Assembly: GCA_019637975.1 (NCBI GenBank)
Contig: JAHBUR010000035.1
Location: 1 to 36,418 of the forward strand
From: Bacteroidota bacterium
GTDB taxonomy: Bacteria; Bacteroidota; Ignavibacteria; UBA10030; UBA6906
Length of the DNA: 36,418 nt
Reading direction: 5' to 3'
The translations under genes and the position numbers were made by a program. Positions 1 to 7,979 of the stretch are shown in pieces (positions within the stretch are counted from its first letter, which is position 1; every line of letters starts with the position of its first letter). The notes beneath the pieces were generated by a model. The model was not told the origin of the DNA. It saw only the letters and a list, made by a program, of their open reading frames with translations, and ran no database searches.

Positions 1-1
1 G

Positions 2-1087
2 TTCGGACTTCCCCTGCTCTACATCTTGCTTCTGGTTCTTTCAGTTCCGCTCACGTTGGAGGGACTCGGGTTTTCACAGTCGGCGCTGAGCGGGTTGAGC
101 TTCAATCTTTCAGGTCCCCTCTGTCTCGCGATCGCCGCGCTGTTTTTCCGCCAATATTTGCTCGAAGAGGATGAGATACGTACTTTGCTCTGGATGCTTG
201 CGATTCCGGCAATCGGCGTTGCAACCATCGCGCTAAATTCGGTTCTCACGACGGATATCTACTATGGTCTCGGCTCAAACTTGGCTTCCAGCGGGGGCTA
301 CGGGCCGAACCAAGTATCATCAATTCTCGGGCTCGGTGCACTAAGTTGCTTCTTATTGGCGGTACTGAGCCGGGAGAAGCATATAGTCATTGTCGTTCTT
401 GCGCTTACACTCTGGTTTCTGTCTCAAGCGACACTGACTTTGTCACGTGGCGGCCTCTTTGCATCGGTTCTTTGTATGGTTATTGTCGGTATGCATTTGT
501 TGCGTGACGCAAAGAAGAGACGTATCTTTGTCGGGGCCGCCGGAGTTCTGCTGTTCGTAGGAGGATACTATATCGTGCCCGAGTTGGATTCCTATACGTA
601 CGGCGCTGTTGACAAAAGGCTGCAGGATGTGAGCACGACACACAGGGCTGATATAGTTGCGTTGGATTTGGAAGTCTGGGCCGAAAACCCTTGGGTTGGT
701 GCCGGCCCAGGGATGTCGGCAGGGCTGAGAGCAAAGAAGGATTGGACAGGAATGAGGATAGCCGCTCACACAGAGTTCAGCCGATTGCTGTCGGAGCATG
801 GAATTGCGGGGTTGGTTGCCTTGTTCATCTTGTTTTTGATGGCATGGCGCGCGTATTCGCGTTGTGCTTCTATTCAACAGCAAGCTCTGGTGGCTGGATT
901 CCTTGCCTGGTCATTAGCCGAGATGACGCATTCGGCAATGCGCCTCGGGGCAGTGCCATTCCTGTTCGGGCTCGCAATGGTGCAAATGAGATTGTCGCAG
1001 GAGAGGGCGGCACAACATACCGCGTCTCAACCCCACGCAAACATGGTAGCACAAAGTAACACATCGGCGCATCGCATACACGTTTGA
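2..1087 (+). CDS. O-antigen ligase/polymerase (Wzy_C family), 5'-truncated
   Basis: The reading frame is open from the first bases of the window, so the true start lies upstream; about 361 residues are visible. It is a polytopic inner-membrane protein with many hydrophobic segments, ending in a polar tail of about 40 residues. A periplasmic part around the middle carries ENPWVGAGPG followed by AHTEFSRLLSEHGIAGL, the arrangement typical of the Wzy_C domain in O-antigen ligases (WaaL) and polymerases (Wzy). Such proteins join or polymerise undecaprenyl-linked glycans on the periplasmic side. The stop TGA shares one base with the ATG of the next glycosyltransferase, so the two are probably translationally coupled. 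Ligase and polymerase cannot be told apart from sequence alone; a second family member lies at 10066-11508. Confidence 0.85.
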   Translation, partial: FGLPLLYILLLVLSVPLTLEGLGFSQSALSGLSFNLSGPLCLAIAALFFRQYLLEEDEIRTLLWMLAIPAIGVATIALNSVLTTDIYYGLGSNLASSGGYGPNQVSSILGLGALSCFLLAVLSREKHIVIVVLALTLWFLSQATLTLSRGGLFASVLCMVIVGMHLLRDAKKRRIFVGAAGVLLFVGGYYIVPELDSYTYGAVDKRLQDVSTTHRADIVALDLEVWAENPWVGAGPGMSAGLRAKKDWTGMRIAAHTEFSRLLSEHGIAGLVALFILFLMAWRAYSRCASIQQQALVAGFLAWSLAEMTHSAMRLGAVPFLFGLAMVQMRLSQERAAQHTASQPHANMVAQSNTSAHRIHV

Positions 1088-2235
1088 TGACGAACGCGGT
1101 ATCACAAAAGCGGGCCGAATCTCTGCTCACGTATGTGCCCGGCTCGTTGCAGGAAGGGAAGGAGATTCCAGGTCCAGAGCTCAGAAGTGCCGATGAACAG
1201 CGTGTACGCGTACTGCAAGTGGGGAACTTCCTCTCGCAACGGGGATACACACGCCAGTTTGTCGAAGAGCTTTCCGACAGACTCGAACAGGAGGGATGGA
1301 ATATCATCAGGGCGTCGGATCGGGCGAACAAAGTTGCACGTCTCGGATCGATCGTACGAAGAATTGTTGTGGACAGAAACCGGTTCGACATCGCGCATAT
1401 TACGGTGTACAGCGGAACCGCATTTCTGTGGGCAGAAACGGCGGCTATGATTCTTGCATTAATGCGGAAGCCTTTTGTTCTCTCGCTTCACGGAGGCAAC
1501 CTCCCGTCTTTTGCGGCACGTTGGCCGGGACGCGTCAGACGGTTACTCCTGTCGGCGGATGTGGTCATAGCGCCGTCGGGATATATGCGAGACGCCATGC
1601 TGAAGTTCCGCAAAGATATTTCGCTGATCGCCAACCCGGTTGATACACGACTCTTTGCATACCGGCATCGCGAGCTCCTCAGGCCGCGTCTTGTTTGGCT
1701 CAGGTCGTTTCATGAAACGTACAATCCGGCACTCGCTGCACAGATCTTATCGCTGCTTGTGAGTGAGTTCCCCGATATGACACTCACAATGGCCGGGCCC
1801 GATAAGGGTGACGGCAGTTTTCAACGCGTGAAAGAGACGGCGCGGGAACTTGGGGTTGAGCGGAACATCGTCTTCACAGGGCGATTGGAAAACAAGGAGG
1901 TTCCGGGTTTCCTAAGCAACGCAGATCTCTTCGTGAACACCACGAATGTAGATAACACTCCGATAAGCATCCTTGAGGCAATGGCATGCGGCCTGTGTGT
2001 TGTAACGACGAATGTTGGAGGGATTCCGTATTTGCTGGAGAATGACCACGAGGCACTTCTTGTGGAGCCGAATGACGCCGCACGCATGGCCGGGGCAATT
2101 CGCAGGATTCTCACGGAACCTGATCTGGCCCGCCGACTTTCACAAAATGCCCGCCGAAAAGCGGAGCAATGCGATTGGTCGAATATCATGCTTGAGTGGA
2201 AAAGAATCTTCACATCACTCCACAGCAATGGATAA
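1087..2235 (+). CDS. Glycosyltransferase family 4
   Basis: A 382-residue cytoplasmic retaining glycosyltransferase of the GT-B fold. The N-terminal Rossmann domain has VLQVGNFLSQRGYTRQFVEEL (split here: VLQVGNFLSQ then RGYTRQFVEEL) and a LSLHGGN segment. The C-terminal nucleotide-sugar domain has FTGRLENKEVPGFLSNADLF, then the GT4 signature SILEAMACGLCVVTTNVGGIP with the EX7E-like glutamate and VEPND. I chose ATG 1087 because it overlaps the preceding stop (TGATG); a TTG three bases upstream is the alternative. The next gene begins directly after its stop. It probably adds one sugar to the lipid-linked repeat unit; donor and acceptor cannot be read from the sequence. Confidence 0.85.
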   Translation: MTNAVSQKRAESLLTYVPGSLQEGKEIPGPELRSADEQRVRVLQVGNFLSQRGYTRQFVEELSDRLEQEGWNIIRASDRANKVARLGSIVRRIVVDRNRFDIAHITVYSGTAFLWAETAAMILALMRKPFVLSLHGGNLPSFAARWPGRVRRLLLSADVVIAPSGYMRDAMLKFRKDISLIANPVDTRLFAYRHRELLRPRLVWLRSFHETYNPALAAQILSLLVSEFPDMTLTMAGPDKGDGSFQRVKETARELGVERNIVFTGRLENKEVPGFLSNADLFVNTTNVDNTPISILEAMACGLCVVTTNVGGIPYLLENDHEALLVEPNDAARMAGAIRRILTEPDLARRLSQNARRKAEQCDWSNIMLEWKRIFTSLHSNG

Positions 2236-3675
2236 GTGTCGCGCGGCATTGTGTTTCAAGGTGTGCAATTGAGTTTGCTTAAACTCCTCTACGATAACTC
2301 CCCCTACCCTCTCCGTGTGTTGGCTGCATCGGCGTACGGATTGCGGGTCCGGCAATGGCGCTACGGCAGGAAAACAACCGGGCTTGTAGATACGGCTCTG
2401 GAGCGTGACGGATGGTCTGCTGATCGCTGGAATGCATGGCAGAAGGACCGGCTTGCATACATCCTTCACCGTGCTGCGACAAAAGTCCCCTGCTACCGCG
2501 CGATGTGGGAGAGCCGCCGACGTGCCGGGGATAATTCCTCCTGTGAAGTTCTGGAGAACTGGCCCGTCCTTAAAAAGGAAACGGTGCGTCGGAATCCTGC
2601 GGCGTTCGTTGCCGATGATTGCGACGCGGACAAGATGTACCGCGAACAAACAAGCGGCACCACCGGAACCCCGCTCGCTCTTCTTCATTCCCGGGAGACT
2701 CTCCGGCAGTGGTACGCGTTGTTTGATGCACGCGTGAGGGAGTGGAACGGCTTCTCCCGCAATGACAGGTGGGCAATTATCGGCGGACAGCTTGTTGCTC
2801 CGGTACGCCAGGTCCGGCCGCCGTATTGGGTTTGGAATGCGGCGTTGAAGCAGCTCTATCTTTCGGCCTATCACATTTCCGCCCGCACGGTCAGTGATTA
2901 TTTTTCGGCACTCAGAACATACAGGGTTCGATACATCCTCGGATATCCATCCGCCCTTGCGGCACTGGCTCAACATGCGCGCCGGCATGGTATTCCGACT
3001 CCCGGCATCCAATTGGTCATCAGCAATGCCGAGCCGTTGTATGACTACCAGCGTGAAAGCATTGCGCGCGGCTTTGGTTGTCCGGTGAGGGACACCTACG
3101 GTATGGCTGAATATACGTGCGGAGCGAGTGAATGTACGGAAGGCACAATGCATCTGTGGCCGGAGGCCGGCGTGTGTGAAGTGTTGGAGGATGATGCCGA
3201 TGTGCCGGTCTTGGCCGGACAAAGCGGGCGACTTATTGCAACAGGCCTGCTGAATTCCGACATGCCTTTGGTTCGTTATGAAGTCGGCGACAGGATTACA
3301 TTATCAGATTCGTCGGATTGTGCATGCGGACGTTGTCTTCCCATCATACAAAGTATTGAAGGGAGATCGGATGATGCCATTGTCACGCCCGACGGCAGAT
3401 CTGTTGGCCGGCTCGATCCTGTCTTCAAAGCCGATCTGCCCGTGATCGAAGCGCAGATTATTCAGGAGGAGCACGATCGCCTTCGTGTGAGGATTGTCCC
3501 CTCCGCACCGTTCAACGGCAAACACTCCTCTGAAATCGTTCGCCGATTGACAGAACGCGTAGGCCCGATGCACATTGATGTGGAATTGGTTGATCGCATT
3601 GAACGGACGAAGAATGGCAAGTTCCGTGCGGTTATTTCGAAAGTGAAGAATAGTCCCGTTCATGAATTCACCTGA
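2236..3675 (+). CDS. PaaK/CapK-like adenylate-forming enzyme (phenylacetate-CoA ligase family)
   Basis: A 479-residue member of the ANL superfamily related to phenylacetate-CoA ligase and to CapK-type proteins of polysaccharide loci. The AMP-binding loop SGTTGTP lies near residue 140, the DTYGMAEY motif near 290, a D...VRYEVGD segment near 360, and the C-terminal catalytic lysine region KNGKFR has K462. Cysteines around the YGMAE motif and a CACGRC cluster resemble the metal-binding loops of this family. All key motifs are present, so it is probably able to activate an acid as acyl-AMP. The GTG start abuts the previous stop; in-frame GTGs follow shortly after, so the exact start is uncertain. 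Inferred role: supplying an acyl decoration for the surface glycan. Substrate unknown. Confidence 0.8.
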   Translation: MSRGIVFQGVQLSLLKLLYDNSPYPLRVLAASAYGLRVRQWRYGRKTTGLVDTALERDGWSADRWNAWQKDRLAYILHRAATKVPCYRAMWESRRRAGDNSSCEVLENWPVLKKETVRRNPAAFVADDCDADKMYREQTSGTTGTPLALLHSRETLRQWYALFDARVREWNGFSRNDRWAIIGGQLVAPVRQVRPPYWVWNAALKQLYLSAYHISARTVSDYFSALRTYRVRYILGYPSALAALAQHARRHGIPTPGIQLVISNAEPLYDYQRESIARGFGCPVRDTYGMAEYTCGASECTEGTMHLWPEAGVCEVLEDDADVPVLAGQSGRLIATGLLNSDMPLVRYEVGDRITLSDSSDCACGRCLPIIQSIEGRSDDAIVTPDGRSVGRLDPVFKADLPVIEAQIIQEEHDRLRVRIVPSAPFNGKHSSEIVRRLTERVGPMHIDVELVDRIERTKNGKFRAVISKVKNSPVHEFT

Positions 3676-4732
3676 CACTTCCGGGGCGCAGCCCCGCGTC
3701 AGTCTCATCATGCCCGTGCGCAATGAAGCCGATTTCATCGGACGGTGTCTTGATGCAGTTGTTGGCCAGGAATATCCCGCCGGCCTGCTGGAGATCATCA
3801 TCGCAGACGGTATGTCTGACGACGGAACGAGGGAAATTATCGGGAGATATCAGCAGCGTCATTCCAACATCTTTCTGGTTGACAATCCGGAACGCATCGC
3901 AGCGACGGCACTGAACAGAGCGATACGGAGATCATCAGGGGAGATTATTATCCGCGTTGACGGCCATTGCGAGATTGCTCCCGATTACGTCCGCAAATGC
4001 GTTGCTCATCTGCAGAAAAACGGCGTTGACGGAGTTGGGGGGCCGATTACAACGGTTGGTCAAACCCCCGTTGCACAGGCAATCGCCGCCGCGATGAGTT
4101 CGAAATTCGGCGTCGGCGATTCGGGCTTCAGGGTGTTGAAGGATGAAACCCGCTTTGTTGATACCATAGCGTTCCCGGCATACACGCGCGATTTGATCGA
4201 ACGGGCAGGTCTGTACGACGAGGAGTTGGTTCGCAATCAGGATGACGAGTACAACTACCGGCTCAGGTCGTCGGGAGCAAGGCTCCTTCTTGCCGCAGAC
4301 GTCAGATCGACATATTACAGCAGAAGTTCGCTGAGGTCCCTTTGGCGCCAGTATTTCCAGTACGGATTCTGGAAAGTACGCGTAATGCAAAAGTTGCCGG
4401 GACAGATGCAGTTGCGTCAGTTTGTGCCGCCGCTATTTGTCGGAACGTTGCTGGCGGGAGTTGCGATGATGCCGTTCAGCTTTTTGGGAATGATCGTGTT
4501 TGGAATCCCGTTCGGTTTGTATCTTGCCGCGAATCTTATTGCTTCCATTATGACCGGAGCAGGACTCGGCTGGCGTGTTGCCGGTTTATTGCCGATCGTC
4601 TTTGCGATCTTGCATATGTCCTACGGTGCCGGGTTTCTCACGGGACTCTTCCGATTCGTTAATCGGTGGGGTGATCGTGTCGGGCGGGTGCCGGAACGCC
4701 GCGAATTGCAGGCCTCTCTTGAGACAAAATGA
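3662..4732 (+). CDS. Glycosyltransferase family 2, ExoA-like, with membrane tail
   Basis: A 356-residue inverting GT-A glycosyltransferase. The N-terminal domain begins with VSLIMPVRNEADFIGRCLDA, followed by IIADGMSDDGT and IIRVDGHCEI (the DXD-like metal/nucleotide site). A later NQDDEYNYRLR segment matches the catalytic ED-region, and RQYFQYGFWK the QxxRW-like position. The last ~100 residues contain about three membrane spans, as in succinoglycan protein ExoA and relatives, so the enzyme is probably anchored at the inner membrane facing the cytoplasm. Its start overlaps the PaaK-like gene by 14 bases, and its stop overlaps the next ATG (ATGA), so it sits inside the polysaccharide operon. 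ExoA similarity is from motif memory only; donor sugar unknown. Confidence 0.82.
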   Translation: MNSPDTSGAQPRVSLIMPVRNEADFIGRCLDAVVGQEYPAGLLEIIIADGMSDDGTREIIGRYQQRHSNIFLVDNPERIAATALNRAIRRSSGEIIIRVDGHCEIAPDYVRKCVAHLQKNGVDGVGGPITTVGQTPVAQAIAAAMSSKFGVGDSGFRVLKDETRFVDTIAFPAYTRDLIERAGLYDEELVRNQDDEYNYRLRSSGARLLLAADVRSTYYSRSSLRSLWRQYFQYGFWKVRVMQKLPGQMQLRQFVPPLFVGTLLAGVAMMPFSFLGMIVFGIPFGLYLAANLIASIMTGAGLGWRVAGLLPIVFAILHMSYGAGFLTGLFRFVNRWGDRVGRVPERRELQASLETK

Positions 4733-5451
4733 TGGGCACCGCGAGGGACATACTTCTTACTGAATCGGAAAGAATACAATCCGAATACCGACGACGCAGC
4801 GGGAGTATCTCGCCGGACAAATATGCGCCGTGGCAGCCTGATGTGTGGCTGACGTTGTCGGAACGCAAGCGGTTTGCTTCCGTGATGCTGCATGAACGCG
4901 GAGTGTTTCCCGATGCAAGCAGCAGATGTCTCGAGGTTGGATACGGAACGTCAGGTTGGCTGAGTGATCTGATCGGCTGGGGAGTTCCCGAAACGAACAT
5001 CAGCGGCATCGAACTCGATGCACAACGTGCCGGCATTGCACGGCAACTCCTTCCGGCAGCGGACTTGCGTGTCGGAGATGCGGCAGGTATGCCCTGGCCG
5101 GATGAATCGTTCCATCTGGTCGTTGCCTCCACTGTCTTTACATCGATTCTTGATCAAGAGGTACGACGGCAGGTTGCCGACGAAATCACGCGTGTGCTTG
5201 CTCCGGGCGGAGCGTTATTGTGGTACGACTTCACGTTCAACAATCCGAACAATGCAAATGTGAAGAAGGTAACGAAGAAGGAATTGCGCTCACTCTTTCC
5301 GGCATTATCGGGAGAGACAAGAAGTCTGACTCTTGCACCGCCGATAGCACGACCCGTCGCCCGGATGAGCTGGACGCTTGCCACTATGCTTGGCGCGTTG
5401 CCGTTCCTTCGGACACATTTGCTGGCGGTGTTGGTGAAGGATTGTCGTTGA
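4729..5451 (+). CDS. Class I SAM-dependent methyltransferase
   Basis: A 240-residue cytoplasmic protein with a Methyltransf_11-type Rossmann fold. Motif I is CLEVGYGTSGWLSDL, followed by the acidic ribose-binding position in GIELDAQ, LRVGDAAGMPWPDESFHLVV, and ITRVLAPGGALLWYDF. The N-terminal ~60 residues are polar and the C-terminus is hydrophobic (LAPPIARPVARMSWTLATML), perhaps a membrane-association helix. ATG 4729 overlaps the previous stop; ATG 4732 is an equally good start. It probably methylates a sugar of the repeat unit, inferred only from its neighbours. The stop codon lies inside the first copy of a heptanucleotide tandem array. Confidence 0.8.
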   Translation: MMGTARDILLTESERIQSEYRRRSGSISPDKYAPWQPDVWLTLSERKRFASVMLHERGVFPDASSRCLEVGYGTSGWLSDLIGWGVPETNISGIELDAQRAGIARQLLPAADLRVGDAAGMPWPDESFHLVVASTVFTSILDQEVRRQVADEITRVLAPGGALLWYDFTFNNPNNANVKKVTKKELRSLFPALSGETRSLTLAPPIARPVARMSWTLATMLGALPFLRTHLLAVLVKDCR

Positions 5452-5498
5452 TGGTTGATAGTTGATGGGGGGATAGAAATCAGAAATCAGAAATCAGA
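5447..5498 (+). repeat. Two adjacent heptanucleotide tandem arrays
   Basis: The gap between the methyltransferase and the aminotransferase is almost entirely made of two different 7-bp arrays. The first is GTTGATG-GTTGATA-GTTGATG at 5447-5467. The second is AGAAATC three times at 5475-5495, followed by AGAAT. The first supplies the TGA stop of the upstream gene, and the end of the second supplies the A and T of ATG 5499. Three-copy heptads resemble the short tandemly repeated repetitive sequences described in cyanobacteria and seen scattered in other bacteria; the class assignment is inference. Confidence 0.85.
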
Positions 5499-6710
5499 AT
5501 GACAGCATCTCCTGAACAAATTGTGATTAAGCCAATGAAACAGCGACAGACCTTCCTGCCGTTTGCCCTTCCCGATATCGACGGAAGCGAACTTCAGGAA
5601 GTGAAAGAAGCGTTGGAATCCGGTTGGATCACAACGGGGCCCAAGGCAAGGCAATTTGAAGCGGAGTTTGCAGCGGTTGTCGGAGCGAAACATGCCGTTG
5701 CCGTTAACTCCTGTACCGCCGCAATGCATCTTGCTCTCGAAGCGATAGGGCTTCAGAGCGGGGACGAGGTGATCACGACGCCCTACACGTTTGCCGCAAC
5801 CGCCGAGGTGATACGCTACTTTGATGCGAAGCCGGTGTTTGTTGATATTGATCCGGCAACGTTCAACATCAACGCCGATCTCCTTGAAGAGGCGGTTACA
5901 TCGTCGACTAAAGCAATTCTTCCTGTACACATCGCGGGATATCCTGCCCGCATGAAACGCATCGGAGAGATTGCAGCGGGGCGGGGCATTCCGGTGATTG
6001 AAGATGCCGCGCACGCTGATCCGCGGACGTTCAGCAAGTGGAACGGGGGAGAATCGGATTCGGCTGCAGTGTGCTTCAGCTTCTACGCCACAAAGACGAT
6101 CACAACAGGCGAAGGCGGAATGATCTGCACGAACGACGATGCCCTTGCCGACCGGTGCCGCGTGATGGCACTTCATGGAATAAGCCGCGATGCGTGGAAA
6201 CGCTATACCGCTGAAGGCAATTGGTACTACGAAATCACGTCGCCGGGCTACAAGTACAATATGACGGACGTTGCCGCGGCAATGGGCCTTGCACAGCTCC
6301 GCAAGTCCGACAGCATGCTGGCGCGAAGGAGAGAAATTGCCGAAGCGTATAACAGGGCGTTTCGCGCAAATCCCAAATTCCAAATTCCCGATTCCGATCC
6401 GTGTCACGGGTGGCATTTGTACATGTTGAGGGTTAACGTGGCTGCCAGCAGTCGGCCGTCAGCAATCGGCAATTTCAGAGCGAAGTTTGTGGAGGAACTG
6501 AAAGCCCGCAACATTGGAACGAGTGTCCATTTTATTCCGTTACATCTTCATCCGTACTATCGGGAGACGTACGGCTATACGCCGGAGGATTATCCTGTGG
6601 CCTATGCTGAATACCTGCGGGAGATATCGCTCCCGGTTTACTCGAAAATGTCCGACAGGGATGTGCAGGATGTTGTGGATGCTGTTCTGGATGTTGCCGA
6701 TAGATTGTAA
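5499..6710 (+). CDS. DegT/DnrJ/EryC1/StrS-family PLP sugar aminotransferase
   Basis: A 403-residue fold-type I PLP enzyme that transaminates a keto group on a nucleotide-activated sugar. Visible marks are LESGWITTGPKARQFE and AVNSCTAAMHLAL near the N-terminus, DEVITTPYTFAATAE, VIEDAAHADP, and the Schiff-base lysine in FYATKTITTGEGGM (K199 counted from ATG 5499). The C-terminal part has GWHLYMLRV and SLPVYSKMSD. ATG 5535, beginning MKQRQTFLPF, is nearer the usual family start; ATG 5499 is created by the heptad array and has no clear ribosome-binding site. Two further heptad arrays lie inside the coding region. With the nearby 4,6-dehydratase it would convert a 4-keto-6-deoxy intermediate into a 4-amino sugar, as PglE does; the exact product is unknown. 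Confidence 0.9.
   Translation: MTASPEQIVIKPMKQRQTFLPFALPDIDGSELQEVKEALESGWITTGPKARQFEAEFAAVVGAKHAVAVNSCTAAMHLALEAIGLQSGDEVITTPYTFAATAEVIRYFDAKPVFVDIDPATFNINADLLEEAVTSSTKAILPVHIAGYPARMKRIGEIAAGRGIPVIEDAAHADPRTFSKWNGGESDSAAVCFSFYATKTITTGEGGMICTNDDALADRCRVMALHGISRDAWKRYTAEGNWYYEITSPGYKYNMTDVAAAMGLAQLRKSDSMLARRREIAEAYNRAFRANPKFQIPDSDPCHGWHLYMLRVNVAASSRPSAIGNFRAKFVEELKARNIGTSVHFIPLHLHPYYRETYGYTPEDYPVAYAEYLREISLPVYSKMSDRDVQDVVDAVLDVADRL
6368..6395 (+). repeat. Four-copy heptad array inside the aminotransferase gene
   Basis: AAATCCC, AAATTCC, AAATTCC and CGATTCC follow each other without gaps, encoding about residues 290-299 just before the family motif GWHLYMLRV. The array is 28 bp, so it is not a multiple of three, yet the frame stays open. 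Confidence 0.7.
6446..6473 (+). repeat. Degenerate heptad array inside the aminotransferase gene
   Basis: CAGCAGT, CGGCCGT, CAGCAAT and CGGCAAT form an alternating set of four 7-mers, encoding about residues 316-325 (ASSRPSAIG), right after MLRVNV. The coding sequence here is low in complexity compared with its surroundings. Confidence 0.6.
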
Positions 6711-6730
6711 CCTTAGCGACCAGTAAGGCT

Positions 6731-7285
6731 GTGTATCATCATCTCATAGAGACTGTCACCTCGGAAATCAGGCTCGTCCTTGATGCAGTCGAAGAGGAAC
6801 GTGTACGTCAACTCGCGCAATCCATTCTCTCGGCGCGAACTATTGTTGTTCACGGTGCCGGAAGGGTTGGACTGTCATGCAAAGCGTTCTCCATGCGTTT
6901 AGGACATTTGGGCAGAACCGCGTATGTAGCAACAGACTCCACGGTTCCGCCGGTCGGTTCGGGTGATCTCGTCATCGTAGCGTCGAGTTCAGGCGAAACT
7001 CAAACAACATTTGATGTGGGAGACATGGCAAAGAAGAACGGGGCGCAGATTGGAGTGATCACAGCGACAACACAGTCGCGCATCGGCGGACTTGCCGATG
7101 TTCTCATCGAATTGAAGACACAAACAAAGTCCGGCCCGACCGAAGGCCGCACTTCGATCCAGCCGATGGCAACATTGTTTGAACAGTCTCTGCAGATTCT
7201 CTTTGATTTACTTGTTCTCATGCTGATGTCGGAGACACACCGTTCGCATGCCGATATGTGGTCGCGCCATTCGAATATCGACTGA
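6731..7285 (+). CDS. hxlB: 6-phospho-3-hexuloisomerase-like SIS protein
   Basis: A 184-residue single SIS-domain protein. The phosphosugar-binding region shows TIVVHGAGRVGLSCKAF near residues 37-53, VASSSGETQTTF near 93-104 and VITATTQSRIGGLAD. The length and the C-terminal MWSRHSNID closely match the RHANLE ending of 6-phospho-3-hexuloisomerase (PHI/HxlB), which interconverts D-arabino-hex-3-ulose 6-phosphate and fructose 6-phosphate. No hexulose-phosphate synthase (HxlA) is in the window, so a formaldehyde-fixation role is not supported locally. It lies between sugar aminotransferase and sugar-phosphate transferase genes, suggesting a part in sugar precursor supply. GTG start at 6731; the stop is followed by a 109-bp gap with only a weak 5-bp hairpin. 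Family call is firm, pathway is inference. Confidence 0.75.
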   Translation: MYHHLIETVTSEIRLVLDAVEEERVRQLAQSILSARTIVVHGAGRVGLSCKAFSMRLGHLGRTAYVATDSTVPPVGSGDLVIVASSSGETQTTFDVGDMAKKNGAQIGVITATTQSRIGGLADVLIELKTQTKSGPTEGRTSIQPMATLFEQSLQILFDLLVLMLMSETHRSHADMWSRHSNID

Positions 7286-7394
7286 GCCTGAAATTCAGGG
7301 GGAATTGCATATATTATCCGCAGGAACAATGCACCACGCTTGCGCTGCATCACGTAACTTTAGTATTGCTTAGCGTTACTTGAGTCTGTTCTGA

Positions 7395-7979
7395 ATGCCG
7401 AGAATACTTGAGGGGATGTTCGCGGGGATGGGTCTTCTGGCTCTATCCCCGCTTTTTGTTCTCATAGCAGTACTCGTCAAAATTCACGATGGAGGAGCGG
7501 TCTTCTATCGTGCGACGAGGGTCGGAAAAGATGGCAGGCTGTTCGGCGTTGTGAAATTCCGGACGATGGTGCCGGATGCGGAGAAGTTGGGAGCGGCCAT
7601 CACAGCTTCAGGGGATTTACGCATCACACCCGTCGGAACGTTTCTCAGAAAACACAAGCTTGATGAGTTACCCCAACTGATCAATGTTGTGAAAGGGGAG
7701 ATGAGTTTCGTCGGTGCACGTCCCGAAGACCCGCGCTATGTGGCACTGTACAATGATGAGCAACTGCGTATTCTCGCGTTCCGGCCGGGCATAACAAGTC
7801 CGGCGTCGCTTCGATATCGCAACGAAGAAGCGTTCCTGACCGGTCCCGACTGGCATGAGCGCTATATTCGTGATGTGCTTCCGCAAAAACTCGCTCTGGA
7901 TCTCGCGTATTTGCGGAAGAGAAGCCTGGCTGGCGACATCGGGATCATACTGAAAACTCTTGGGGGGATTCTCACATGA
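7395..7979 (+). CDS. Short bacterial sugar transferase (PglC-like phosphoglycosyl transferase)
   Basis: A 194-residue monotopic phosphoglycosyl transferase that starts glycan assembly by moving a sugar-1-phosphate from a UDP-sugar to undecaprenyl phosphate on the cytoplasmic face. An N-terminal re-entrant hydrophobic segment spans about residues 6-30. It is followed by DGGAVFYRATRVGKDGRLF, VVKFRTM, and the catalytic Asp-Glu pair in LDELPQLINVVKG (D90, E91), then MSFVGARPEDPRYV. It lacks the multi-span N-terminal extension of WbaP/WcaJ, so it is the short PglC-type form. The 3' end overlaps the dehydratase ATG by four bases (ATGA), coupling the two. No strong ribosome-binding site precedes ATG 7395. 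Natural substrate could be diNAcBac or another 2-acetamido sugar; not decidable here. Confidence 0.9.
   Translation: MPRILEGMFAGMGLLALSPLFVLIAVLVKIHDGGAVFYRATRVGKDGRLFGVVKFRTMVPDAEKLGAAITASGDLRITPVGTFLRKHKLDELPQLINVVKGEMSFVGARPEDPRYVALYNDEQLRILAFRPGITSPASLRYRNEEAFLTGPDWHERYIRDVLPQKLALDLAYLRKRSLAGDIGIILKTLGGILT

Noticed and set aside
2215..3222. Open frame of 335 codons on the - strand opposite the PaaK-like gene
   Set aside because: No recognisable motif, many Arg/Cys/Pro; the + strand gene has all family motifs.
5487..6416. Open frame of 309 codons on the - strand opposite the aminotransferase
   Set aside because: Translation is low in hydrophobic pattern and motifless; the + strand is a clear PLP enzyme.
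7286..7394. Terminator or promoter between the SIS gene and the sugar transferase
   Set aside because: CCTGA/TCAGG is only a 5-bp hairpin with no T-run, and TATATT near 7310 has no -35 partner; too weak to call.
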